A stretch of DNA of 64,000 nt from CAVWUA01 sp963758025 (GTDB lineage Bacteria > Planctomycetota > Planctomycetia > Isosphaerales > Isosphaeraceae): NCBI GenBank assembly GCA_963758025.1, contig CAVWUA010000012.1, positions 1 through 64,000 on the forward strand, given 5' to 3'. Made by a program: the position numbers and the translations under genes. The notes beneath the pieces are model-generated. The model worked only from the letters and a program-made list of their open reading frames with translations. It was not told the DNA's origin and searched no databases. Below are positions 18,920-27,074 of the stretch, piece after piece; positions within the stretch are counted from its first letter, which is position 1, and every line of letters begins with the position of its first letter.

Positions 18920-19444
18920 TCCTCCGCGACCATCTCACCCCGGTTTACCCTGGAGGCCGCCCGACTTCTCCCAAGCAGAAGTCGAGCGGTCTCCGTCTTT
19001 ATGGGCCGGGCAACGAGGTATTTCCACCCGGAGACTCCATTTCAACTCCCACGATCGGGCAAATTCGTCCGTCTGGGTTGACCGAAACATCTGGAGCTGG
19101 AGGATTGCGCCGATTATTCATCTGAACTCCCTTGTGCAAATTACCGGGATTTCCTGACCGGGACGATCATCAAGGTCGCGTGCCGTAAGTTGTTGGTACA
19201 AAAAGCGAAGGGCGTTCAAGCCGGCGCGGTGGGTTGACGATACAACGGGTGGCTCGCCACGGTGACACCACGGCGAGGACTCGGGAGCACCTGAATGGGG
19301 GTGTCGTCCGACGGAAAGGGCCGAAAGGCCCCTGGCGCGGGAACGCCTGCCGATGGACGGTGCCGTGGACTTAAACAGAGGGCCAGAGCGTCCATAGCGG
19401 ATCGCCGCCCTCGATCGACAGTTTGGCAAGGAGATTCGTCCCCC
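18920..19444. other. intergenic region with possible structured 5' leader
   Basis: 525 bases with no convincing gene. Close to the next start, 19318-19332 forms a GGGCC-GAAA-GGCCC hairpin with a GNRA-type loop. Nearby, TGGACG at 19354 pairs with CGTCCA at 19390, enclosing a purine-rich segment. This could be a folded leader of the downstream mRNA but matches no riboswitch I know. Confidence 0.3.
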
Positions 19445-20096
19445 ATGTTGAAGCCCTTGACATTGAGCCTCGGCCTGGCCGTCGCCCTGGGAATGTGCAA
19501 TCTGGGCGTGGCGGGTCATCACGACCAGCCTTCGGCCCAGTCGTATCCCTCCGCTCAGGGTGTGATGCCGTCCGCCCAGGGCTATAGCGAGTGCGGTTCC
19601 GTCTGCGGTCCGACCGAGCGCAAGCATCGGCTCTGCGACCTCTTCAAGCACCGCCCGAAGTGCTACACCTACGAGTGGGTCCTGAAGAAGAAGCGAGTCC
19701 GGGGTCATCACAATAACAGCGGTTGTGGTGAAGTCGGTTGCGGCTCCTGCGGTGGCGAGATGATCTATCCGTCCGCTCAGGGCTATGCTTCTCCCCAGAC
19801 CTACGCGGCCCCGCAGGCTTATGGCGCCGCTCAGGCGTATGGCACGGGCCAGGCCTACGGTGCGGGTCAGGCTTATGGCGCTGGCCAGGCCTACGGTGCG
19901 GGTCAGGCTTATGGCGCTGGCCAGGCCTACGGTGCGGGACAACTGAGCCCCGTTCCGGCGGCTCGAAAGCAACGGCACCGAGGCCGTCGAGCCCCCGCCG
20001 GCTCCCGAGCCCACCACGCCCCCGGCCGAAGAGGCCCCGGCGGCCCCCACCGCGAACGCGGGCGGGCTGCTCTTCCTCTCCCCCGCCGGTAACTGA
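19445..20096 (+). CDS. secreted Cys-containing protein with AYGAGQ repeats
   Basis: Signal peptide MLKPLTLSLGLAVALGMCNLGVAG. Next come PSAQ-type repeats, then a Cys/His-rich block (YSECGSVCGP, HRLCDLFKHRPKCYTYEWV, GCGEVGCGSCGG). About ten AYGAGQ hexapeptides follow, encoded by 36-base double units (about 19820-19937). An indel near 19955 is followed by a Pro/Glu/Thr-rich tail ending GGLLFLSPAGN at 20096. The Cys block could bind metal or form disulfides. This architecture (signal, Cys block, YG repeats) suggests a surface or stalk-matrix protein. A strong hairpin terminator follows at 20141. Confidence 0.65.
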
Positions 20097-20140
20097 GCGA
20101 CGCGACCGATAATCGCTCAACAAGAAAACCGAAACCCGCG

Positions 20141-20172
20141 ACGGCCCACGTATCTCTTGATACGTGGGCCGT
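20141..20172 (+). terminator. strong hairpin, probable terminator
   Basis: ACGGCCCACGTATC and its perfect complement flank a TCTT loop (14-bp stem). It lies 45 bases after the AYGAGQ-repeat gene. There is no clear T-run, so it may be a terminator aided by Rho or a transcript end stabiliser. Confidence 0.6.
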
Positions 20173-20499
20173 GACGCATTTCGGGGCAAGGGGTCGGTCT
20201 GCCACGGCGCCGGTGCGAGGCTCTCGCGTTGACAAATCCGGCCGATTGTGGATAACTCACCGCACGCAGGATGCGACGGGCCCTTTGATCCCAAGGATGG
20301 GATGGCGGCCGATCGCGTTGGCGGCCGTGGGTCCATTCCGATCCGCTCGCCCCTTCGCCTTCGACCGATCCGGTCCACGCCGTCCGCTTGTTCCGCTCTC
20401 ACAGCCATTGGTCGCCGCAGTTGCCCGGGAAAAGGGTCATGAGACCATGCCCGAGGCGAACCCCCTCCGCGGTCGGACCGGCTTGTCGAAGGAGAGTCG
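20173..20499. other. intergenic, upstream of the flagellar-type operon
   Basis: Between the terminator and fliF. The fliF ribosome site (GAAGGAGAG) lies at about 20489. No coding sequence is supported; the operon promoter should be here but no clear sigma-70, sigma-28 or sigma-54 element was found. Confidence 0.4.
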
Positions 20500-21940
20500 A
20501 TGCGGACTGATCATTCCGATCCTCTGAGTTCGGTCCGCGCCCGGCTCCGTGCCGGAACGGATCGGGTCCGGCGACGGGTCGCCTCCCTGGGCGCCGGAAG
20601 CCGCGTGGCCCTGGCCGCCGCCGGTCTGCTCACCCTCCTGGCGGTGGCCGGATACATGACGTCCGGGGAGGACCCCGCGAGCCGGACGTGGCTCTACGGC
20701 GGCCACCAGTTCGCCCCGGGCGACGTGTCCAAGATCCTCAGCGCCCTGTCGGCCAAGGGCATCGACGCCAACGAGGACGGCGGCCGGATCGAGGTCCCTC
20801 GCGACCGGCAGGCCGAGGCGCAAACGACGCTCGACACGAGCGGCCTGGGCTTGCGGACGATCCGCGACATCCTGGATAACCCGCCCAACCGGAGCATCTT
20901 CGCCACGCTCGACGAGAGCGAGCAGGACCGGAAGCGGCACCAGGAAAAGGCGATCGAAGCGCTGATCGCGGGCATCGACGGCACGCCGCCGGCCATCGTG
21001 CAGGTTGATCGGCCCCGGCGGCGGTCGTTCGGTGGGACCACCGAGCCGGTGCAGGTTCGGGTCTGCCTTCAGGTGTCGAACGAGCGGCTCGTACCGTCAA
21101 AGACCATCGAGCAGATCAAGGGGGTCCTGCTCGGCTGGGTCTCCGGCCTGACGCTCGAAGGGCTGACGCTCTTCGACAGTCATGGCAACTATTATCTCCA
21201 GGCCGACAATCCCGCGCTCGGCGAGCGGTCGCTCGTCCATGTCCGCCAGGAAGAGCTGGAAGAGAAGATCCTGGAGGAGCTGTACTTCCTTGAGGATGTG
21301 CACGTCTCGGTACGGATCGACATGACGGAGCCATCCGAGGCCTCCCCGCCGATTCGCCCTCTGGCGGTCAACGAGCCACTCGACGTGACGACTGAGCCGA
21401 CCGGCCCCGAGCCGAACACGACGGGAGGACGGGTTCGCGTCCTCGTGCAGGTCCCGATCAGCTACTACAAACGCTATTTCCGCGCGATCTCCGAGAAGCC
21501 CCCCGCGTCCGGAGGATCTTCAGGCATTCGTCGCGAAGACCGAGCATTCGATCGAGATCGCGGTCGAGCAGATCGTGCCGGAGGATCAACTGGATCTGCG
21601 GATCGACAAGATCATGGATCAGATCGACGACCCGGCCCCGAGGCGCCGGACGTCCCCCTCGGTCGCCTCGGCGATGAGCCGGGCGCGGTCCTGGTGGCTA
21701 CCGGCGGCGGCGATGGTCGTCGGCGGTCTGGTCGCGGGGGCCTTGGTCGCGGCCTGGGGACGGAAGCTCGCCTCCAGGCGGCCGGTCGCGCCGGTCGCGG
21801 CGCCGACGCGGCGGGTTCGCTTCGATGAGGCGGACCGGCCCGGTCCCGCCGAACGGGTCCGCGAGCTGGTCCGGCGCGATCCGGTGTCCGCCGCCGGCGT
21901 GCTTCAGCGCTGGATCGGCGGGGGAGGGCCAACCGCATGA
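20500..21940 (+). CDS. fliF: FliF-like MS-ring protein of a flagellar-type export system
   Basis: FliF forms the inner-membrane ring that houses the export gate and carries FliG. TM1 is near residues 38-56 (RVALAAAGLLTLLAVAGYM). The first ring-building motif follows (WLYGGHQFAPGDVSKILSAL, then RIEVPRDRQAEAQTTL), then the second YscJ-type domain (VQVRVCLQVSNERLVPSKT, ending VSGLTLEGLTLFDSHGNYY). TM2 (WWLPAAAMVVGGLVAGALVA) is near the C-terminus. The cytoplasmic tail RVRELVRRDPVSAAGVLQRW matches the FliG-binding end of FliF. About 480 residues, shorter than the usual 530-570. An indel near 21515 breaks the frame. First gene of the operon. Confidence 0.85.
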
Positions 21941-22494
21941 CGTACCTGGAAACCAGGACGGCACCGCAGCCGTCGGCGGCCGAACCGGACGAGTCCACCC
22001 CCTTGCGCAAGGCGGCGATCCTGGTCGTCAGCCTGGAGGAGCCGCAAGCCGCGCAGTTGCTCGCGCACCTCGACCGCTCGGCCGTCGAGGCCGTGACCCT
22101 GGAGATGGCCCGCCTGGAACGGATCACGCCCGCCGAGCAGGCTGCCGTTCTTGAGGAATTTTACGGGCTGGGTCTCAAACGCCTCCGATTTGTCTTCGAC
22201 GATGTGGTCAGGATGGACGATACAGACCTCAGGGAGGCGTACCACGATGAGGATGTCGCGGTCTGGGCCTTGGCCCTGGCCGGCGCATCCCGTCCCGTAC
22301 GTGACCGGGTGCTGGGGGCCTTGGCCCCCGACTCGGCCGAGTCGCTCCGCCGGACGATGGCCGGACTTGGCCCGTTCCGGCTCGACGACGCCGAGACCGC
22401 CCAGGCAGACCTGGCCGAACGGCTTCGCCGCCTCCATGACCATGGACGTATCACCCTACCCGACCCCGACGGTCAGGAGGAGATCCTTGTCTAG
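21937..22494 (+). CDS. fliG: mini-FliG: N-terminal domain joined directly to a C-terminal domain
   Basis: In flagella FliG links the MS-ring to the rotor and receives torque. Here only 185 residues exist against about 335 normally. Residues about 20-75 (PLRKAAILVVSLEEPQAAQL, EMARLERITPAEQAAVLEEF) form the FliF-binding N domain. Residues about 85-180 form a FliG_C-type fold (FVFDDVVRMDDTDLREA, GPFRLDDAETAQADLAERLR). The middle domain is missing. By eye against E. coli FliG, torque positions read K264A, R281D, D288R and D289T, with R297 kept. The ATG overlaps the fliF stop (ATGA). The start of the next gene lies inside its last codons. Confidence 0.75.
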   Translation: MTYLETRTAPQPSAAEPDESTPLRKAAILVVSLEEPQAAQLLAHLDRSAVEAVTLEMARLERITPAEQAAVLEEFYGLGLKRLRFVFDDVVRMDDTDLREAYHDEDVAVWALALAGASRPVRDRVLGALAPDSAESLRRTMAGLGPFRLDDAETAQADLAERLRRLHDHGRITLPDPDGQEEILV

Positions 22495-22795
22495 CCTCGT
22501 CGATTTTGAAGACCTCGGTCTCCTGGACGGCGGCGACCTACGCGCCGTCTTTGGCCAGGTCACGGCGGATCAGGTCCTGGATGCGTTGTCCGGCTCGCAA
22601 TCGAGTCTGCGACAGCGTCTCCTGACGAAGCTTCCGACCGCCTCGGCCAGCCGGCTTGAGGCCCAGCTTAACCAGTACGGCCCCGTCTCGTTTGAGGCCG
22701 TGCAGACCGCCCAGCGGGCCGTCGTCGAGGCCTTGTGCCGCCTCAGCAGGGCCGGACAGGTCGCCTTCGACGATCCCGAGGACATGGTCGCTTGA
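22487..22795 (+). CDS. second FliG C-domain-like protein, TTG start
   Basis: A 102-residue protein that is essentially one FliG_C domain: LVDFEDLGLLDGGDLRAVFG, then LDALSGSQSSLRQRLLTKLP, then YGPVSFEAVQTAQRAVVEAL and a GQVAF end. No ATG fits; a TTG at 22487 lies 6 bases after AGGAGG and overlaps the end of mini-FliG by 8 bases, indicating translational coupling. Torque-residue positions (E. coli numbering, by eye) are K264S, R281A, D288A, D289Q and R297S, so all five are lost. It looks like a split or duplicated rotor domain that may pair with mini-FliG under the FliF ring. Confidence 0.7.
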   Translation: MSSLVDFEDLGLLDGGDLRAVFGQVTADQVLDALSGSQSSLRQRLLTKLPTASASRLEAQLNQYGPVSFEAVQTAQRAVVEALCRLSRAGQVAFDDPEDMVA

Positions 22796-22884
22796 CGTCG
22801 CTTTGAGGTGATCGGAGGCCGGCGGCCCGAAAGGCTGTCCGGCCTCCGGTCATCATTTCCGAAAAGGCCGCACAGGAGGTGCGA

Positions 22885-23392
22885 ATGCCGCGCGCGAACC
22901 GCCTGGTGATCGCGTGGGCGTGGGGAGTCCTGGTCCTGGTCGGACCAGCCTTCACGCTCATGCCGAATCGACTCCGCGCTGACGAAACCGCGCCACCGAC
23001 GGCGGCGATCGGTCGAGGTTCGACCGCGTCGCGGCATCCGATCCAGAGGCCGAACCCGGAAGACCGTCACTCTGGCTCGTCCGGCGGCTGGTGGTTCGGC
23101 ACGGCGGGGATCGTGCTGGCCCTGGCCGCGATCGGCGGGGCGAGCGTGGCGTCGAAACGCTGGCGGCTCCTGCCGATGCGAGACGTCCGGACCGCTCCAG
23201 GTGGTCGGCCGCGTGCCTCTGTCGCCCAAGCATACCGTTTATTTGTTACGGGTCGGCGAACGTGTTCTTATTCTCGGCGCGGGGGCGGGTGGGGCTCCAA
23301 CCTTGTTAGGGGAAATGACCGATCCCGACGAGCGGGATCAGCTCCTCGCGCGACGCGGTCCGGCGTCGCCCCCCGCGGGAGGTGGCGCATGA
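22885..23392 (+). CDS. fliO: FliO-like export-gate assembly protein, frameshifted
   Basis: FliO helps FliP assemble in the flagellar export gate. An N-terminal signal-anchor (LVIAWAWGVLVLVGPAF) and a second hydrophobic segment (WWFGTAGIVLALAAIGGASV) precede the FliO core, LQVVGRVPLSPKHTVYLLRV then GERVLILGAGAGG. An indel near 23195 separates the membrane part from the core. The start at 22885 has AGGAGGT just upstream. Its stop overlaps the fliP start (ATGA). Position directly before fliP is the usual flagellar order. Confidence 0.8.
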
Positions 23393-24301
23393 GGCCCACG
23401 ACTTCTCCGCCTCGAACGGGCCTCGCGGCGCTGGCCGTGCTGGTCGTGGCCCTGGCCGCGGGGGCCGACGGTCGCCCGGACTCCCGGGCGCGCTCCGTCG
23501 CCATCGTCGGTCGCTCCCCTGGCGAACCGCCCGTTGCCGGAGGTCACCGGGTCGTCCGGGGCACCGTCAGGCACCGATCGCCGATCGCCGACCGCCCACA
23601 TCGAGACCAGCGGGCTGGACCAGACGCTCCGCAAGCGGGTGCTGGACATCGCGCCGACGGTCGCCCTGTTCGCCCTGGCCTCGCTGGTGCCGGCCGCCGT
23701 GCTGATGGTCACGGCGTTCGTGCGGATCAGCATCGTGCTGACCCTGCTGCGGCAGGCCCTGGGGAGCCCGCAGGTCCCCGGGAACCAGGTCCTGACGGCG
23801 CTGTCGCTCCTGCTGACGCTTCTGGTGATGCAGCCCGTCGCCGAGGACGTGTACCGCGCGGCATCCAGCCATTCGCCGAGGGCCAGCTCGGTGCCGCCGA
23901 GGCGTGGGAGTCCGGCACGGCGCCCGATCAAGGACTTCATGCTCGATCAGATCGAGCGCACGCGCCACGAGGAGTATCTCTGGCAGCTCTACGACGTCGC
24001 GGTGCCCCCCAGCCCCAGCCGGGTGGACCCGGCCGACGGGACGGAGTTCCCGCTGCGGGTCGTCGCCCCGGCCTTCCTGCTGAGCGAGCTGACGACGGCC
24101 CTGCTCATCGGGTTCGCGATCTACCTGCCGTTCCTGGTGATCGACCTGGTGGTCTCGGCCGTCCTGGCGGCGATGGGCCTGTTCATGCTGCCGCCGACGC
24201 TCGTGGCCCTGCCCCTGAAGCTGATCCTGTTCGTGCTGGCCGATGGCTGGATGCTCGTCGCGGGGATGCTGCTCCGGAGCTTCGCCGTCGGCCTTCAGTG
24301 A
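23389..24301 (+). CDS. fliP: FliP, flagellar-type export gate protein, frameshifted
   Basis: FliP forms the pentameric core of the export channel. After a signal peptide (AALAVLVVALAAGADG) come the typical blocks: LFALASLVPAAVLMVTAFVR, LRQALGSPQVPGNQVLTALS, LLLTLLVMQPV, then IQPFAEGQLGAAEAWE and PIKDFMLDQ, then VVAPAFLLSELTTALLIGFA, YLPFLVIDLVVSAVLAAMG and FMLPPTLVALPLKLILFVLA. These identify FliP firmly. Indels lie near 23550, 23860 and 23925; the last two nearly cancel. Coupled to fliO, with fliQ 32 bases downstream. Confidence 0.9.
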
Positions 24302-24333
24302 CCGAGACCCTTGACCCGAAGGATGCCAAGGTC

Positions 24334-24601
24334 ATGGACGCTGCCCAGGTGATCGACTGGTCCCGCGAGGCCCTGCGGATGGCCCTGCTGCTGGGAGGGC
24401 CGCCGCTGCTGGTGGCGCTTCTGGTCGGCGTGGTCGTGGGGATGGGTCAAACCCTGACCCAGATGCACGAGCCGGTCATCGGGCTGGTTCCGCGCCTGCT
24501 GGCCGTGCTGCTGGTCGTCCTGGCCGTCTTGCCGTGGCTGGTGAGCCGTCTGGGTCGGTTACGCCTCCGAGGTGATCGGGTCGATTCCGGATCGGCTTTG
24601 A
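24334..24601 (+). CDS. fliQ: FliQ, flagellar-type export gate protein
   Basis: About 89 residues with two hydrophobic hairpin helices: LRMALLLGGPPLLVALLVGV and a second (LLAVLLVVLAVLPWLVSRL), joined by GQTLTQMHEPVIGLVPRL, the most conserved part of FliQ. After a one-base indel near 24557 the end reads GYASEVIGSIPDRL, the normal FliQ tail. The ATG at 24334 gives MDAAQVIDW, with AAGGATG upstream. FliQ packs around FliP/FliR in the export channel. Confidence 0.85.
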
Positions 24602-24647
24602 TCGGATCGGATCGGTCGCACGATGGCTTTCAAAGGGAGTTCGCCCC

Positions 24648-25418
24648 ATGTCCACGCCCTTCGACGCGAGTGCCTGGCTGATCGGGCAGGGGGGGGCGTG
24701 GATGTTGGTGTTGGCCCGGGTGGCGGGGCTCTCCTGGACGGCGCCGGCGTGGGGGACGGCCGGGCTGGGCTGGCGCATCCGGCTGGGCCTGGCCTTGTTG
24801 TTGACCGTCATGCTCGGCCCGCTGCTCGCGACAAGCCTGGACGTGCCGGCCGGACCGCTCGCGCTCGGGCGTTCGTGTCTGGTGGAGGTTGCCGTCGGGG
24901 GGGCGTTCGGGATGGCGATGTCGTTGATCGTGGCGGCGGCCCGGCAGGGGGGCGAGATCGTCGGCGTCCAGGCGGGGCTGTCTCCCGCGAGTCTGCTCGA
25001 CCCCGAGGCCAGCGGCGAGATGACGCCGATGGGCCATCTGTACGGCCTGGTGGCCCTGGCGAGCTTCCTGGCGCTGGACGGTCCCGTGCACCTGGTCGGG
25101 GCCTTGATCGAGAGCTACCGCGCCGTGCCGGTCGGTGACGTGCCCTTGACCGAGGAGACGGCGACCCTGGCCTTCGAGCGGGTCGGCTGGGCGCTCGGCG
25201 TGGCCCTGCGTGCCGCCGCGCCGGTGGCCCTGGCCCTGGTTTTAGCCGGTCTGGCGCTGGGCCTGCTCGCCCGGACGGCCCCGGCGATCCAGGTGATGAG
25301 CCTCTCCCTGCCCGTCCGCGCTGCCGTTGGGGTGTTGGTGACCTTGATCGGCCTGGCCACCCTCGCGGGCCTGTTCGCTGAAACATGGATGAGCGTGCTG
25401 AATGCTGAGTTTAGATGA
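24648..25418 (+). CDS. fliR: FliR, flagellar-type export gate protein
   Basis: A 256-residue intact protein with about six membrane helices. Family features: GGAWMLVLARVAGLSWTAP at the start, RIRLGLALLLTVMLGPLL, VEVAVGGAFGMAMSL, GEIVGVQAGLSPASLLDPEA and APAIQVMSLSLPVRAAVGVL near the end. FliR joins the FliP pentamer and contacts FlhB. It follows fliQ by 46 bases and is separated from flhB by 234 bases containing an inverted repeat. Unlike its neighbours, its frame is unbroken. Confidence 0.9.
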   Translation: MSTPFDASAWLIGQGGAWMLVLARVAGLSWTAPAWGTAGLGWRIRLGLALLLTVMLGPLLATSLDVPAGPLALGRSCLVEVAVGGAFGMAMSLIVAAARQGGEIVGVQAGLSPASLLDPEASGEMTPMGHLYGLVALASFLALDGPVHLVGALIESYRAVPVGDVPLTEETATLAFERVGWALGVALRAAAPVALALVLAGLALGLLARTAPAIQVMSLSLPVRAAVGVLVTLIGLATLAGLFAETWMSVLNAEFR

Positions 25419-25460
25419 ATCTACTTCGATCATTTTAACGGGATATTGCGTTTCGCCTTC

Positions 25461-25505
25461 GCAGGGGCGGCCGCCCCGGCCGAAAGACTGGGACACCGCC
25501 CCTGC
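25461..25505. repeat. inverted repeat between fliR and flhB
   Basis: GCAGGGGCGG at 25461-25470 pairs perfectly with CCGCCCCTGC at 25496-25505 around a 25-base loop that contains a further GC-rich partial stem. It could attenuate flhB relative to the upstream genes. An AT-rich stretch at about 25532-25570 follows and may hold a separate flhB promoter. Confidence 0.5.
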
Positions 25506-25652
25506 CGGGGCTCGAAGAGGGAAATCCGCCCGATTAGTAATGTACACTATAAGAATTATATCTTAATTGCTGGGTGGCCAATGTGATGGAGCGCCCCGGA
25601 AGGCCGGTGGCACCTACTTCCGGCGAACGCGGATGAGTAAAGGACTCCCTCA

Positions 25653-26704
25653 ATGTCCGAAGACCAGACGCACGCCCCGACGAAGCAGCGGCGGCAGCAG
25701 GCGCGCCAGCGGGGGCAGGTGGCGCGGAGTCCGGAACTGACGGCGGCGGCGGGGTTGCTGGCGGCCCTGGTGTTGCTCGGGGTCTGGGGGGATGACCTGG
25801 TCCGGGCGATGGTCGGCCTGATCCGCGCGCCGTTGACCGAGGTGCCGTTGACCGCGACGGACGCCGGCGCGGTGGTGGAGCGGTTCCGGAGCGCGGCGGG
25901 GGAGGTGGCGGTCCCGCTCGGGGCGATTCTCGGCGGGGTGACGCTGGCGATCGTCGGGCGCACCAGCTTCAGGTCGGCGGTTTGTGGGCGCCCGGCTTGC
26001 TCGCTCCGGATCCGTCGCGGCTCTGGGGGGGCCTCTCCGGCGGTCTGGGCGTGCGCGGTGGGCGTGGCGTGTGGTCGGTGGTGAAGGTGGTCGTCTTGCT
26101 GAGCGTGGCGGCCTGGGCGATCTGGGCTGATCTGGAGGTTCTTGCTCGACTCTCCGGTCTGGAGCCGCGCCCGCTGGCGAGGGCGGCCGGAACCCTGCTG
26201 CACGACCTGACCGGCCCGCTCGCCCTGACGTGCCTGGCCCTGGGCGTGGCCGACTTCGCCCTGCAATGGCGGCGGCATGAGAACCAGCTCCGCATGACGC
26301 CCGACCAGCACCGCGAGGAGCAGCGCTCCAGCGACGGCGACCCCGCCCTCCGCTCGCGACGTCGCCGACTCGCCCTCTCCTGGCGGCACGACCCGGCCGA
26401 CGTGCTGGCCGGCGCGTCGTTGCTCGTGAACGGTCCTGGCCTGGCGATCCTCCTGGCCGGAGGGCCGCCCCCCTTGCCGTTGACCGTCCGCACGGTGGCC
26501 CGAGGTGCCGAGGCGACCCGCCTGCGCCGGTCGGCCTTCGAGGCGGGCATCCCCCTGGCCGAATCCGTCCCCCTGGTCCACCACTTCGCCCGGGGACCAG
26601 CCGCCGGCCCCCTGCCGCCGCCTCTCGCCGAGGAACTGGCCACCCTCTGGCCGATGCCCCACCCCCCCGCTCCCGAGACCGGGCAGCGGCCCTCCTCGAT
26701 CTGA
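25653..26704 (+). CDS. flhB: FlhB-like export switch protein lacking the NPTH cleavage motif
   Basis: FlhB sits at the export gate and normally cleaves itself at NPTH to switch substrates. The N-terminus (QTHAPTKQRRQQARQRGQVA) and membrane helices (LTAAAGLLAALVLLGVWGDD, WSVVKVVVLLSVAAWAIWA) match the family. In the cytoplasmic domain the aligned sequence is DVLAGASLLVNGPGLAILLA, with NGPG where NPTH should be. Downstream VRTVARGAEATRLRRSAFEA and GIPLAESVPLVHHF align well. Cleavage chemistry needs the missing Asn-Pro-Thr-His, so this copy should be uncleaved. An indel near 25965 splits the frame, but not at NGPG. The long Arg-rich linker (MTPDQHREEQRSSDGDPALR) is normal for the family. Confidence 0.8.
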
Positions 26705-27074
26705 AACGCAACCGGTTCGCCCGCCTTTGGTCGTCTCAGGTTCCGAGAAAAACGGTAATCTGGAGGTTCTGCGTAGGGTGGGCACCGCCCACCATCTCTT
26801 ATAAAGGAAGAGGTGGGCGGTGCCCACCCTACGGGGAATCGAGAGAACAGAACCCGAATCCCCGGAAGGGATTAGGAGTTACGCGGTTGCCCCGGATTCT
26901 CCTTCGATGCCCTATTCCCAACGCGGAAGATCATCTGGATTCGCCCCGAAGGGGCGAACCGCTTGGCTCCCAAGGGATTACGTGGACATTCAACCCGCGA
27001 TTTTAGGGTTGTCGCTATGGTATCCGAAAACACGCGGTCCGGGCGAACGGGGAGGCTTCCTCGGGTCCGCCCCG
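26705..27074. other. convergent intergenic region after flhB
   Basis: Between the converging flhB and GT-C-like genes. It holds the 26772-26833 inverted repeat and a second, unremarkable part. No gene is supported. Confidence 0.5.
26772..26833. repeat. 22-bp perfect inverted repeat (GTAGGGTGGGCACC type)
   Basis: CGTAGGGTGGGCACCGCCCACC at 26772-26793 is perfectly repeated in inverse at 26812-26833 around an 18-base AT-rich loop. GTAGGGTGGGC-type elements are dispersed in many genomes. Here it sits 3' of two converging genes and would form a strong stem on either transcript. Confidence 0.8.
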
